Below, in pieces: positions 8,477 to 17,783 of a stretch of DNA of 36,832 bases. The stretch is from Microbacterium sp. (GTDB taxonomy: Bacteria > Actinomycetota > Actinomycetes > Actinomycetales > Microbacteriaceae), in NCBI GenBank assembly GCA_031177765.1, contig JAPSKH010000002.1:85108-121939 (forward strand). Reading direction: 5' to 3'. Below the pieces are notes generated by a model that was given only the letters and a program-made list of their open reading frames with translations, was not told the origin of the DNA and did not search any database. The translations under genes were made by a program, and so were the position numbers. Positions within the stretch are counted from its first letter, which is position 1, and each line of letters opens with the position of its first letter.

Positions 8477-9382
8477 ATGGCCCGCATCGAGGGGCAGTAC
8501 CCCGCACCCGAGCACTTCATCCTGCACGTCTCCGACACCCACTTCGTGGGCGATGGACAGCTGCTGCACGACAGAATCGACTCCGACCGCAATCTCGCCG
8601 AGCTCTTCCAGGGCTTCGCGAAGGCGAACGCGCGTCCCGAGGCGATCGTGTTCACCGGCGACCTGGCCGACACCGGCCGCCCGGATGCCTACGAGCGCCT
8701 GCGGGCGATCGTCGAGCCGGCGGCCGAGAGGCTGGGCGCGCAGATCATCTGGGTGATGGGCAATCACGACGAGCGCACCGCGTTCCGCCGCGGTCTGCTC
8801 GACCAGGAGGGCGACCCCGCAGAGCCGATCGATCGCGTGTTCGACGTGAACGGCCTGCGCATCATCGCACTCGACTCCACGGTTCCCGGGCTGCACCACG
8901 GCGAACTCACCGACGCGCAGCTGGAATGGCTCGCGAACGAGCTCGCAGTGCCCGCGCCCGACGGCACGCTGCTGGCCCTGCATCACCCTCCGGTGCCGAG
9001 CCCGCTCGGCCTGCTCGCGCTGGTCGAGCTGAGGGATCAGGAGCGTCTGGCCGAGGTGATCCGCGGCACGGACGTGCGCGGCATCCTGGGCGGTCACCTG
9101 CACTACTCGACGAACACCACCTTCGCAGGCATCCCCGTCTCGGTCGCCTCGGCCACCTGCTACACGCAGGATCTCGCCGTCGCCTATCCCGCTGCGCGCG
9201 GCCAGGACGGCGGCCAGTCCTACAACCTCGTGCACGTGTACGGCGACCGGGTGCTGCACTCGGTCGTGCCGATCGGGCAGTTCCCCACCGTGTACGAGAT
9301 GACGCCGGCGATGCTGGAGTCGTTCATGGCGATGAGCGCCGACGAGCAGCTCGCCGCGGTCAACGCGTCAGTGGGGGAGTAG
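8477..9382 (+). CDS. CpdA/GpdQ-like class III metallophosphodiesterase
   Basis: The 301-aa protein carries the complete calcineurin-like metal site: DxH (Asp20, His22), GDLAD 61-65, GNHD 95-98, HH at 169-170 and GHLH 206-209. This pattern is typical of cAMP phosphodiesterase CpdA and the glycerophosphodiesterase GpdQ. There is no signal peptide, so it acts in the cytosol. It starts 3 nt after the phosphatase stop with GAGGAG upstream. The setting (Ugp-like transporter, phosphatase and external phosphodiester glycosidase) favours a glycerophosphodiester or related substrate over cAMP, but the sequence cannot decide. The metal site is intact, unlike the phosphoesterase domain of the surface protein. 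Confidence 0.9.
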   Translation: MARIEGQYPAPEHFILHVSDTHFVGDGQLLHDRIDSDRNLAELFQGFAKANARPEAIVFTGDLADTGRPDAYERLRAIVEPAAERLGAQIIWVMGNHDERTAFRRGLLDQEGDPAEPIDRVFDVNGLRIIALDSTVPGLHHGELTDAQLEWLANELAVPAPDGTLLALHHPPVPSPLGLLALVELRDQERLAEVIRGTDVRGILGGHLHYSTNTTFAGIPVSVASATCYTQDLAVAYPAARGQDGGQSYNLVHVYGDRVLHSVVPIGQFPTVYEMTPAMLESFMAMSADEQLAAVNASVGE

Positions 9383-9388
9383 TCCGCC

Positions 9389-10345
9389 GTGTTCGTCACC
9401 GTCTCGGCCTCCTCGGCGGCTCCGGCAGCCGCCGAGGAGGCTGCGGCGCCGAAGCCCCGGCGTCGCTTCCGATCCGGGATGCTCCCGCCCTACCTCTACG
9501 TGCTTCCGGGCGTCGCCTTCCTCATCGTGTGGACGTACAGTCCGCTCGTGCAGACCTTCGGTCTGTCGTTCTACGACTGGAACCTGCTGCCGACCAGCCC
9601 GCAGACGTTCGTCGGCTTCGACAACTACGCCGAGGTCGTCGCGCTGCCCGAGATGCACACGGCGCTGATCAACACCGTCGTCTACATCGCGGCCTTCTTC
9701 GTCTTCTCCCTGGTGCTGCCCGTCGCGATCGCGATCATGGCCCGGCAGGTACGCGGGAAGCTGCGGACCTTCTACCAGGCGATGATCTTCGTGCCGTTCC
9801 TGATCACGCCCGTGGCCACCAGTGCCGTATGGCGGTGGCTGTTCGCCGATCAGGGAGCGATCGCCGGCGTGCTCGCCGGTCTCGGGATCGATATGCCCAA
9901 CGTCTTCCGCGACGCGGATCTGGCCATCTGGGCGGTGATCGTCATCGTCGGCTGGCAGATGCTCGGCTTCGGCGTACTGGTCGTCGCGGCCGGGTTCGCC
10001 GGCATCAGCCCGGAGTACGGCCAGGCGGCTGCGCTCGACGGCGCCGGCGACGGCCGCATCCTGAGGAGGATCACGCTGCCGCTGCTGTCGCCGACGATCG
10101 TGTTCCTGTCGCTCATGACGATCCTGCTCGCGGCGCAGTGGACGTACCCGATCATCGATCTGCTCACCCAGGGCGGGCCGACGAACTCGACGACGAACAT
10201 CTACTACCTGCTCTACCAGTTCGGGTTCCAGAACTTCGACGCCGGCATCTCTTCGGCAGCCGGCGTGCTGTTCTTCCTCGGATTCGGCGTCATCGCCTTC
10301 ATCTTCATCGAGCTGCAGGAGCGGCTCAGCTTCTACGACAACTGA
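9389..10345 (+). CDS. ABC transporter permease, CUT1 (UgpA/MalF type)
   Basis: The 318-aa protein starts at GTG 9389, six bases after the preceding stop. An Ala/Pro-rich cytosolic head (about 35 aa) precedes six membrane helices. The EAA coupling loop is visible as EYGQAAALDGAGDGRILRRI, the site that docks the ATPase. It forms the channel with the next gene product. The first residues (MFVTVSASSAAPAA) resemble those of its partner (MSFVTVSAPAVAAA), which suggests a short copied head or common constraint. Confidence 0.92.
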   Translation: MFVTVSASSAAPAAAEEAAAPKPRRRFRSGMLPPYLYVLPGVAFLIVWTYSPLVQTFGLSFYDWNLLPTSPQTFVGFDNYAEVVALPEMHTALINTVVYIAAFFVFSLVLPVAIAIMARQVRGKLRTFYQAMIFVPFLITPVATSAVWRWLFADQGAIAGVLAGLGIDMPNVFRDADLAIWAVIVIVGWQMLGFGVLVVAAGFAGISPEYGQAAALDGAGDGRILRRITLPLLSPTIVFLSLMTILLAAQWTYPIIDLLTQGGPTNSTTNIYYLLYQFGFQNFDAGISSAAGVLFFLGFGVIAFIFIELQERLSFYDN

Positions 10346-10359
10346 GGTCGAGGATCCCC

Positions 10360-11259
10360 ATGTCTTTCGTCACCGTCTCCGCTCCGGCCGTCGCCGCGGC
10401 CGCGCCCGAGCAGATCAGAGCGCGCGGCAAGGATGACGCCGCGGTCGCGTCGCGCACGCCTGCGGGCGTCACGGTCGGGCACATCGTGCTCATCCTGCTT
10501 GCGCTGTTCAGCGTGTTCCCCGTGTACTGGATGTTCGCGACCGCCCTGCGCGCACCGGAGAACGCGCTGGATCAGACCCTGCTTCCCTGGCCGCTGAGCT
10601 TCGAGAACTTCGCCTATGTGTGGGACACCATCCCGATCGGCGGCATGCTCCTGAACACGTTCGTCATGTCGCTGATCCTCGCCGTGGCGCAGCTGTTCAT
10701 CGCGCTGCTCGCCGCGTACGGGTTCGCGGTGTGGAGCTTCGCGGGCCGCAGAGCGCTGATGTTCCTCTTCATCGGCTCGTGGCTCGTGCCCTTCCAGGTG
10801 ACGATGATCCCCAACTACGTCCTCGTCTCGCAGCTCGGGCTGCTCGGCACGGTCGGCGGCGTGATCATCCCGCAGCTGGCCGGCGCCTTCGCGGTGCTGC
10901 TGATGGTGCAGCACATGCGCGCCTTCCCCCGCGAGCTGCTGGAAGCGGCAGAGCTCGACGGCCGGTCGAGCTGGTCGACGCTGTGGACGGTCGTGGTGCC
11001 GAACATGAAGCCGGCACTTGCCGCGCTGGGCATCATGGCGTTCATCTCGGCGTGGAACGAGTACCTGTGGCCGACCCTCATCATGCGGCAGGGCGACGCG
11101 CTCATCCAGGTCGGCGTCCGCAGCTTCCTCTCGGCGGAGGGCAACAACTGGGGCGCCACGATGGCGGCCGCCGGCTTCGCGTGCATCCCCGTGCTGCTGA
11201 TCTACATCTTCCTGCAGCGTTACGTCGTGGACGCGTTCGTGCGGTCAGGCCTGAAATAG
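10360..11259 (+). CDS. ABC transporter permease, CUT1 (UgpE/MalG type)
   Basis: The 299-aa protein starts at ATG 10360, with GAGG upstream and 14 nt from the previous stop. A polar head of about 35 residues precedes six membrane helices. The EAA loop reads ELLEAAELDGRSSWSTLWTV. The C-terminus (LQRYVVDAFVRSGLK) is typical of the UgpE/MalG branch. It completes the importer and is the last gene of the operon. No clear terminator hairpin lies between it and the convergent small gene. Confidence 0.93.
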   Translation: MSFVTVSAPAVAAAAPEQIRARGKDDAAVASRTPAGVTVGHIVLILLALFSVFPVYWMFATALRAPENALDQTLLPWPLSFENFAYVWDTIPIGGMLLNTFVMSLILAVAQLFIALLAAYGFAVWSFAGRRALMFLFIGSWLVPFQVTMIPNYVLVSQLGLLGTVGGVIIPQLAGAFAVLLMVQHMRAFPRELLEAAELDGRSSWSTLWTVVVPNMKPALAALGIMAFISAWNEYLWPTLIMRQGDALIQVGVRSFLSAEGNNWGATMAAAGFACIPVLLIYIFLQRYVVDAFVRSGLK

Positions 11260-11283
11260 CACCCGGCTGGAACACTCGACCGG

Positions 11284-11646
11284 CTACGACCCGAAGTACT
11301 CCCGCGCACGCGGCGTGTACAGCAGGATCAGGCCGATGATCGAGAGAGCCGATCCGAGGAGCGCCGACCACAGGGTCTCGCCGTTGAACATGCCGAGCAC
11401 CTCGAGCGCGATGTTGATCACGAAGACGATCGTCGCGATCGTTCGTGCGGTGGGGTTGCCCCGCCACAGTCCGACCCCGACGGCCAGCACGACGGCCCCG
11501 ATGATGAGGCTGATCCACCCGATGATGGCGTGACCGGTGACGACGGCGCCCGCCAGGATCACGATGAGCGAGCCGACGGTCTGGAGCAGGCCCGACAGCC
11601 AGGCGATGATCGCGACGAGGGTCACGCCGAGCGGACGTCGTGTCAT
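11284..11646 (-). CDS. Small four-helix membrane protein
   Basis: The 120-aa protein begins at ATG 11646, with a good GGAGG ribosome site five bases upstream. Four hydrophobic segments fill nearly the whole length: GVTLVAIIAWLSGLLQTVG, the ILAGAVV region, IIGAVVLAVGVGLW and the IATIVFVINIALEVLG to ALSIIGLILL stretch. The short basic tail is YTPRAREYFGS. It resembles small actinobacterial membrane proteins of unknown function (DUF7144-like); I do not assign a role. It is convergent with the transporter operon. Confidence 0.7.
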   Translation of the reverse strand: MTRRPLGVTLVAIIAWLSGLLQTVGSLIVILAGAVVTGHAIIGWISLIIGAVVLAVGVGLWRGNPTARTIATIVFVINIALEVLGMFNGETLWSALLGSALSIIGLILLYTPRAREYFGS

Positions 11647-11770
11647 GGTTGCCTCCGCTCCGAGACGGCCGATGCCGGTCGCGTTCACCATAGCGAGACG
11701 GGCGGATGCCGCAACAGCACCTTCCCGTCCGGCTGCGAGCGGCGGGAGAGGCGCGAGGCTCGTGATCTGG

Positions 11771-11941
11771 TAGGCTTGACGTTTGGTGTCCGGCTCAGCT
11801 GACCCGGCATCGCGAACGTGAGCCCTCCACTGGCGTGTTCCTGACGTCTCGTCTCGCCTCGCTCGCTCGACGAGCCAGGCAGGAACCACCCCGGAGTGGG
11901 ATTCACGAACCTCTCCGTTCGATACAGAAAGCAGCACTACT
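11771..11941 (+). promoter_or_regulatory. Promoter and structured 5' leader of rplM-rpsI
   Basis: A TAGGCT -10-like box at 11771-11776 begins the region; no good -35 is seen. The following ~160 nt are far longer than other leaders in this window and contain nested pairings. GGCTCA (11792-11797) pairs with TGAGCC (11819-11824). TCCACT (11826-11831) pairs with AGTGGG (11895-11900, one wobble). GTTCCTG (11837-11843) pairs with CAGGAAC (11880-11886). CTCGTC (11848-11853) pairs with GACGAG (11869-11874). L13 leaders that control their own operon are known in other phyla, so autoregulation is possible here. The upstream part of the gap (11647-11770) shows nothing else. Confidence 0.5.
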
Positions 11942-12388
11942 GTGACGCGCACGTACACCCCGAAGGCTGGCGAGACCCAGCGCGAGTGGCTGGTCATCGA
12001 CGCGACCGACGTCGTCCTCGGCCGCCTCGCCTCCCACGCCGCCGCCCTCCTCCGCGGCAAGCACAAGGCGACCTTCGCCAACCACATCGACACCGGCGAC
12101 TTCGTCATCATCGTCAACGCCGACAAGGTGGCTCTCACCGGTCAGAAGGCCCAGAAGAAGATGGCCTACCGCCACTCGGGCTACCCGGGCGGCCTGAAGG
12201 CGGTCACCTACGCCGAGCTCCTCGAGAAGAACCCCGTCCGCGCCGTGGAGAAGGCCGTGCGCGGCATGCTCCCGAAGAACACCCTGGGCCGCCAGCAGCT
12301 GTCGAAGCTGAAGGTGTACGCCGGTGGCGAGCACCCGCACGCCGCGCAGCAGCCCAAGACGTACACCCTCGACCAGGTCGCCCAGTAA
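11942..12388 (+). CDS. rplM: 50S ribosomal protein L13
   Basis: The 148-aa protein matches L13 along its full length: the [16 protein letters not shown] segment, the [16 protein letters not shown] segment, the YRHSGYPGG loop and [12 protein letters not shown]13 is an early-assembly protein of the large subunit that binds 23S rRNA. It starts at GTG 11942 and is followed 27 nt later by rpsI, the standard pairing. The long leader upstream may be an autoregulatory target. Confidence 0.98.
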   Translation: MTRTYTPKAGETQREWLVIDATDVVLGRLASHAAALLRGKHKATFANHIDTGDFVIIVNADKVALTGQKAQKKMAYRHSGYPGGLKAVTYAELLEKNPVRAVEKAVRGMLPKNTLGRQQLSKLKVYAGGEHPHAAQQPKTYTLDQVAQ

Positions 12389-12415
12389 GCGCCGCACAGG
12401 ATTAAGGACACACTC

Positions 12416-12892
12416 GTGGCGAAGATCGAAGACACCACCAGCTACTCGACCGAGACCCAGGTCGACGAGACCGCCGCCGTCGCCGCCGAGCGCCCCGTGC
12501 TCTCGGTGCCCGGCTCGGCCGTCGGCCGCCGCAAGGAGGCCATCGCGCGCGTGCGCCTGGTCCCGGGCTCCGGCACCATCACCATCAACGGCCGCGCGTT
12601 CGAGGACTACTTCCCGAACAAGCTCCACCAGCAGCTCGTCACCGACCCGTTCACGGTGCTGAACCTCACGGGTGCGTACGACGTCATCGCGCGCATCCAG
12701 GGTGGCGGCCCCTCGGGCCAGGCCGGCGCGCTGCGTCTGGGCATCGCCCGCGCGCTCAACGAGATCGACGTCGAGAACAACCGCCCGGCTCTGAAGAAGG
12801 CCGGCTTCCTCTCGCGCGACGCTCGTGTGAAGGAGCGCAAGAAGGCCGGTCTCAAGAAGGCCCGCAAGGCGCCGCAGTACTCGAAGCGCTGA
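12416..12892 (+). CDS. rpsI: 30S ribosomal protein S9
   Basis: The 158-aa protein has an acidic, low-complexity N-terminal extension of about 30 residues typical of actinobacterial S9. The conserved core follows: [36 protein letters not shown] and the basic tail ending APQYSKR. The C-terminal Lys-Arg reaches the P-site tRNA. It starts at GTG 12416 with AAGGA upstream. It is co-transcribed with rplM and probably with glmM, 16 nt downstream. Confidence 0.98.
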   Translation: MAKIEDTTSYSTETQVDETAAVAAERPVLSVPGSAVGRRKEAIARVRLVPGSGTITINGRAFEDYFPNKLHQQLVTDPFTVLNLTGAYDVIARIQGGGPSGQAGALRLGIARALNEIDVENNRPALKKAGFLSRDARVKERKKAGLKKARKAPQYSKR

Positions 12893-12908
12893 TCGGCTTC
12901 TCGTCCGC

Positions 12909-14267
12909 ATGCCGCTCTTTGGCACGGATGGCGTGAGGGGGCTGGCCAACGGTCCCCTCACCGCCGATCTCGCACTGTCCCTGGCCCAGGCCACCGCGGT
13001 GGTCCTGGGCCAGGGCCGTACGGCCGAGGCGCGCCGCGCCGCCGGCCGACGCCTCACCGCCGTGGTCGCCCGCGACCCGCGGGTGTCGGGGGAGTTCCTG
13101 TCCGCCGCAGTCGAGGCGGGACTCGCCTCCTCCGGCGTCGACGTCCTCGATGCGGGGGTCCTCCCCACTCCTGCGGCCGCGTTCCTGGTCGCCGACATGG
13201 ATGCCGACTTCGGCGTGATGGTGTCGGCATCCCACAATCCCGCGCCGGACAACGGCATCAAGATCTTCGCCCGCGGCGGGGTCAAGCTCCCCGACATCGT
13301 GGAGCAGCGCATCGAAGCCGCCATGTCGGGCCCGAAGCTGCAGCCGACCGGAGCCGACGTCGGACGCATCCGCCGGTTCGCCGACGCCGAGGACCGCTAC
13401 GTCGTGCACCTGCTCGGGTCGCTGCCTCACCGCCTGGACGGGCTGCACGTCGTCCTCGACTGCGCACACGGCGCGGCATCCGGCGTCTCGCCTGAGACGT
13501 TCCGGGATGCCGGTGCCCGCGTGACCGTCATCGGAGCGGACCCCGACGGGCTGAACATCAACGACGGGGTCGGCTCGACGCACCTCGATCAGCTGGCGCG
13601 CGCCGTGCTCGATGCCGGCGCCGACGTCGGCATCGCGCACGACGGCGACGCCGACCGCTGCCTGGCGGTGGATGCGGCGGGCCGCATCGTCGACGGCGAT
13701 CAGATCATGGCGATCCTCGCCGTGGCGATGAAGAACCGTGGCGCGCTCGTGGACGACACCCTCGTGGCGACCGTCATGAGCAATCTGGGCCTGCATCGGG
13801 CGATGGAGCAGCACGGCATCCGGGTGGAGACGACCGCGGTCGGCGACCGCTACGTGCTCGAGCGGATGAACGAGCGCGGCTACTCGCTCGGCGGCGAGCA
13901 GTCCGGACACGTCATCATGAGCGACTACGCCACGACGGGCGACGGTCTCCTCACGGGACTGCACCTCGTCGCCGAGATGGCGCGCACCGGTCGGTCGCTG
14001 GCCGACCTCGCTTCGATCATGACCGTGTACCCGCAGGTGCTCGTCAACGTCAGGGACGTCGACCGCTCGCGGGCGGCGACGGACGGGGGAGTGGCAGAGG
14101 CCGTCGCCTCCGTCACGGCCGAGCTCGGGGCCACCGGCCGCGTGCTGCTGCGTCCGTCGGGCACCGAACCGCTCGTGCGGGTCATGGTGGAAGCCGCGTC
14201 CGAGGAGGATGCGCACCGGCACGCCGAGACGCTCGCCGCCGTCGTCCGGGAGCGCCTCGCGCTCTAG
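12909..14267 (+). CDS. glmM: Phosphoglucosamine mutase
   Basis: The 452-aa enzyme interconverts glucosamine-6-phosphate and glucosamine-1-phosphate on the way to UDP-GlcNAc and peptidoglycan. The N-terminal FGTDGVRG, catalytic serine motif SASHNP (Ser108), metal loop DGDADR, sugar-binding GGEQSGH and phosphate-binding [12 protein letters not shown] are all present in order. Its product pathway links to glmS, 5.6 kb downstream. The TAG stop overlaps the stop of the convergent membrane gene, both within one CTAG tetranucleotide (14264-14267). Confidence 0.98.
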   Translation: MPLFGTDGVRGLANGPLTADLALSLAQATAVVLGQGRTAEARRAAGRRLTAVVARDPRVSGEFLSAAVEAGLASSGVDVLDAGVLPTPAAAFLVADMDADFGVMVSASHNPAPDNGIKIFARGGVKLPDIVEQRIEAAMSGPKLQPTGADVGRIRRFADAEDRYVVHLLGSLPHRLDGLHVVLDCAHGAASGVSPETFRDAGARVTVIGADPDGLNINDGVGSTHLDQLARAVLDAGADVGIAHDGDADRCLAVDAAGRIVDGDQIMAILAVAMKNRGALVDDTLVATVMSNLGLHRAMEQHGIRVETTAVGDRYVLERMNERGYSLGGEQSGHVIMSDYATTGDGLLTGLHLVAEMARTGRSLADLASIMTVYPQVLVNVRDVDRSRAATDGGVAEAVASVTAELGATGRVLLRPSGTEPLVRVMVEAASEEDAHRHAETLAAVVRERLAL

Positions 14268-15160
14268 GTCCTCGGGAACGGGGCACGGCGAAGACGGCGC
14301 CGGTTCGTCTCGCACCACAGCGTGAACGCGCCGTAGACGACGAGTGCGACGACGATGAGGGCGACGAACATCGCCGTCATCGGCCGCTCCCACAGCAGGT
14401 CGTCGCGTCGCGCCAGAAGCGATATCGCGATCGCGGCAAGGCTCAGCAGCTGCGCCTGGAACAGGACCCGGAACGCGCTCCACCGGGCGTCCCACAGCAG
14501 CGCCACGCCGACGACGCCCGTGAGCGTCAGCACCGCGCCGGTCACGCGAGCGGTCAGCGGTGTCAGCGTCCACGCCCAGTGCTCGACGCCCAGCTGCGGC
14601 GCGACGAAGAGCCCCGCGCCGAAGACGAGCGCGGCCACGCCGATCAGCGCGACGGTCCACCGGGGACCTCTCGGCACCGACGGCTCCGCGGCGTCCGGCA
14701 CGCGCGGGTCCTGCCGCGCCTGCACTCCCGCGAGCGCCGCGATGACGAACGGCGTCGTGGCGTAGAGGACGATCCACGTGAAGAACGACAGATTCTGCGA
14801 GAACCGGTCGAGGTGCAGCAGCGTCGCGGCCAGCAGCGCGGCGGCGAACACGACGACGGCGGGGAACCCGTGGCGGATGCGGTGCCACTGCCGGGCAGCG
14901 GCGACGGCGACGAAGTACCAGATGCCGCCCACGTAGGCGCTCGCGAGGAGGTACGCCGACAGCGGCGGGTCGATCGGCCAGGCGAAGAGCTCGCCGGTGC
15001 GGGTGGGGAAGACGTAGAGCAGGAACGCGGCGATCACCAGGAACGGCAGGATCGCGATCGCGACCACGCGTGTCGCGAGGAGGACGCGGTCGCCGCCGAC
15101 CGCCGCCGGTGCGCGCGGCCGCTCACCGGGGGCGGCGTCGCGGTCACTCGCGGACGGCAT
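14264..15160 (-). CDS. Multi-pass membrane protein of unknown function
   Basis: The 298-aa protein starts at ATG 15160, inside the last 17 bases of the STAND ATPase gene, so the two are probably translationally coupled. A polar head of about 25 residues is followed by roughly eight hydrophobic segments (for example [54 protein letters not shown]). The tail is basic ([13 protein letters not shown]). I recognise no family motif. Coupling to the DUF4062-STAND gene suggests a functional link such as a membrane partner, but this is inference. Confidence 0.8.
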   Translation of the reverse strand: MPSASDRDAAPGERPRAPAAVGGDRVLLATRVVAIAILPFLVIAAFLLYVFPTRTGELFAWPIDPPLSAYLLASAYVGGIWYFVAVAAARQWHRIRHGFPAVVVFAAALLAATLLHLDRFSQNLSFFTWIVLYATTPFVIAALAGVQARQDPRVPDAAEPSVPRGPRWTVALIGVAALVFGAGLFVAPQLGVEHWAWTLTPLTARVTGAVLTLTGVVGVALLWDARWSAFRVLFQAQLLSLAAIAISLLARRDDLLWERPMTAMFVALIVVALVVYGAFTLWCETNRRRLRRAPFPRT

Positions 15161-17732
15161 CGAGCACCTCCGCGACCGACATCGTGGCGGCGCGCGCGGC
15201 GGCCTCGTCGAAGGCGTCACCGCCGCCGGCGTCGCGCAGGGCCGCGACAGCCGGGTCGTAGAGCGCGAACTGGGCGAGGTTGACGATCCCCGTCCGCCGG
15301 CGCAGGGTCGCCGCCGCTCCGAGCAGCAGCCCCGCCGCCGCGGCGCGTCCGCGCACGGCGGCCACGCCGCCGAGGCCCTCCAGCCCGTACGCAATGCCTT
15401 CGTCGTGCGCCATCGCGATCGAGGCGTCCAGGCCCTCCGAGAAGTCGGCGTCCGCGGGGTCCACCTCGCCCTGGAGCAGCCGTGCCCACCCGCGATGGTG
15501 CTGTGCGATGACCACAGCGAGCCGTTCATGCTGAGCACGCGCGTGGGCGAGGGCCTGCTCGAAGCGCTCGCGGGCGACGTCGACGGCTCCGAGCACGAGG
15601 TCCAGCCGCCCGCGGGTGACGAGCGCCATCGCCTGCCCCCAGTCGTCGCCCGCCGACCGGTATCCCTCGATCGCCGCATCGAGCGCGGCCGTCGCGCCGG
15701 GCACGTCGGGGCCCTCGGTGCGGGCGAGCATCGCGAGCGCGAGGGAGAGGCGCGTGAGCGCCGCCGCCGAGACATCGCCCTCGTCCTCGAAGAGGGCGGC
15801 GGCACGGCGAAGGCCCGGGACGACGTCGAGGTCGGGGTTCTGCCAGAACGAGATCGCGTTGGCGTAGTACAGCGCGACCGCCTCGGCGCGTGGGCGGATC
15901 TCGATCCGTTCCCGGTCGCGGGACTCGAGCAGGTCCGTCATCCAGGACTGCACGACGCCGAGGTATCCGTGCAGCCAGAGCGTCAGATACAGCGACCACG
16001 CGAAATCCGCCGCTTCGTCGAATCGGCGTGCGTCGAGCAGATGGCGCATGACCGCGACGATGTTCTCGGCCTGCGCATCCAGCAGCGCCAGCCACCACAG
16101 CTCCTCGGGGCCGCGGACGCCGGTGGCCGATTCCACGCCCAGCCGGACGTAGTGCGCGATCCAGCGCTCGCGCGCGGCATCCGCCTGCTCCCGATCCAGT
16201 TGCGCGGTGCCGTAGGCGCGGACGAGGGCGAGCAGGGTGAACAGCTCGACGCCGCCGCGCTCTCGCAGCTGCAGGAGGCTCGTGTCGACGAGGGCGTCGA
16301 TCGCGCGCTCGCGGTCGATGCCGGCGTCCTGCTCCGCACCGGACGCCACGTCGAGCACGTCCTCCGCGGCGTCCCGCGTGAAGGGCCCCGCGAACACGGA
16401 CAGGACCGCGAGCGCTTCCCGAGCGGGCTCGTCGAGGAGGCGCGCGCTCCACTCGATCGTGCTGCGGATCGTCCGCTGCCGTGACGGCAGGTCGCGCGCC
16501 CCGTCCACGAGGACCGTCAAGGCCGAGCCGAGTCGCGCGAGCAGCTGCTGCGGCGTGTAGCTGCGGACCCGTGCGGCGGCCAGCTCGATGGCCAGCGGAA
16601 CACCCTCGAGCGCGCGGCAGATCCCCACCACCGCGGCGGTGTTCTCGGCGGTGAGACGGAAACCCGGCCGGACGGCGGCGGCCCGTTCGACGAAGAGCCG
16701 GATCGCGGATGCCTCGGAGGAGGCGTGCGCCGAGTCATCGGTCCCGGGCACGCTCAGCGGCAGGACCGCGAAGGTGTGCTCCGCGCGCACCCGCAGCGGC
16801 GACCGGCTCGTCACGAGGATCGTCAGACGCGGTGACTGGGTCAGCAGGTCCACCAGGACGCCGACGGCGTCGATGATGTGCTCCATGTTGTCGACGATGA
16901 GGAGGTAGTCGCGGTCGGCGAACGCGGCGAGCACCGCCGACTCCAGCGGCACGTCGCCGGTGTCGCGCACCCCCACGCCGCGCGCGATCGCGGGAAGAAC
17001 CTGCTCCGGTGAGGTCAGCGACTCCAGCAGGGCGAATCCGACATCGCCGCCGGCATCCGAGATCGCCTTTCCCACTTCGATCGCGAGCCGCGACTTGCCG
17101 ATGCCGCCCGGGCCGAGGAGCGTGACCATCCGCACGTCGGGCCGCTGCAGCAGGCGCGAGACCTCCGCGACCTCCCTCTCGCGTCCGATGATGTCGGTGT
17201 ACGGGGCCGGGTACCGCGTGGTGCCCGCCGGCCGCCGGGGGTCCGCGATGGCCGAGGCGGCGTCGAACCGGTCGGCGAGGAGCGTCGCGAGATCCGCCAC
17301 GAGCAGGTCTCCGAGCTCTTCGGGCGTGCGGAAGGACTTGTACGACGTCCGGTCGTCGGCGCGGACGTCGTCCAGCAGCGCATGCAGACGCTCCTCGCGG
17401 TGCGGGGCGGGCTCCTTGATGTAGATCAGCGACGGACGCCCGTCCGAGAGGCGGTACTCGTCCTCGAGTCCGGAGATCTCCTCGTCGGGCGCCACCCATC
17501 CGTAGCGCTCCCAGTACAGCCCCACGAAGATGTCGCTCTGCTCGAGGTAGGACCGGTACAGCGACCGAGGAGGATGCGGTCGTGCGCCGAGCTCGAACAT
17601 CACCGGGGCCAGATGCAGCCGCTCGATCGCGGCGCGCGCCGCCCGACGCTCCGGCTCCAGCTCCTTCAGCGTGGAGCTGACGAAGACCCGGATGCGCTGG
17701 TCGGGTGTGCGGATCGGCGCGCGCGCCTCCAT
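15144..17732 (-). CDS. DUF4062-STAND ATPase with helical-repeat C-terminus
   Basis: The ~862-aa protein begins with a DUF4062 domain: RIRVFVSSTLKEL near residue 14, then SDIFVGLYWERYGW. This is a TIR-like signalling fold. A STAND/AfsR-type ATPase follows, with Walker A GPGGIGKS (about 207-214), Walker B LLIVDNMEHI and sensor LVTSRSPLRV. The rest is an alpha-helical, TPR-like sensor region (about 450-860) rich in Ala, Leu and Arg. STAND proteins are switches that oligomerise after ligand binding; several with N-terminal effectors are immune sensors. There is no DNA-binding domain. ATG 17732 is used; GTG 17750 would add six residues, and neither has a strong ribosome site. It lies 51 nt after the Ppx/GppA gene on the same strand and overlaps a membrane gene downstream. 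Confidence 0.85.
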   Translation of the reverse strand: MEARAPIRTPDQRIRVFVSSTLKELEPERRAARAAIERLHLAPVMFELGARPHPPRSLYRSYLEQSDIFVGLYWERYGWVAPDEEISGLEDEYRLSDGRPSLIYIKEPAPHREERLHALLDDVRADDRTSYKSFRTPEELGDLLVADLATLLADRFDAASAIADPRRPAGTTRYPAPYTDIIGREREVAEVSRLLQRPDVRMVTLLGPGGIGKSRLAIEVGKAISDAGGDVGFALLESLTSPEQVLPAIARGVGVRDTGDVPLESAVLAAFADRDYLLIVDNMEHIIDAVGVLVDLLTQSPRLTILVTSRSPLRVRAEHTFAVLPLSVPGTDDSAHASSEASAIRLFVERAAAVRPGFRLTAENTAAVVGICRALEGVPLAIELAAARVRSYTPQQLLARLGSALTVLVDGARDLPSRQRTIRSTIEWSARLLDEPAREALAVLSVFAGPFTRDAAEDVLDVASGAEQDAGIDRERAIDALVDTSLLQLRERGGVELFTLLALVRAYGTAQLDREQADAARERWIAHYVRLGVESATGVRGPEELWWLALLDAQAENIVAVMRHLLDARRFDEAADFAWSLYLTLWLHGYLGVVQSWMTDLLESRDRERIEIRPRAEAVALYYANAISFWQNPDLDVVPGLRRAAALFEDEGDVSAAALTRLSLALAMLARTEGPDVPGATAALDAAIEGYRSAGDDWGQAMALVTRGRLDLVLGAVDVARERFEQALAHARAQHERLAVVIAQHHRGWARLLQGEVDPADADFSEGLDASIAMAHDEGIAYGLEGLGGVAAVRGRAAAAGLLLGAAATLRRRTGIVNLAQFALYDPAVAALRDAGGGDAFDEAAARAATMSVAEVLDAVRE

Positions 17733-17783
17733 ACGGAGAGTGTGGCGCACCCGTTCCCGCCGGTCTAGGTCACCCGAGCGGGC

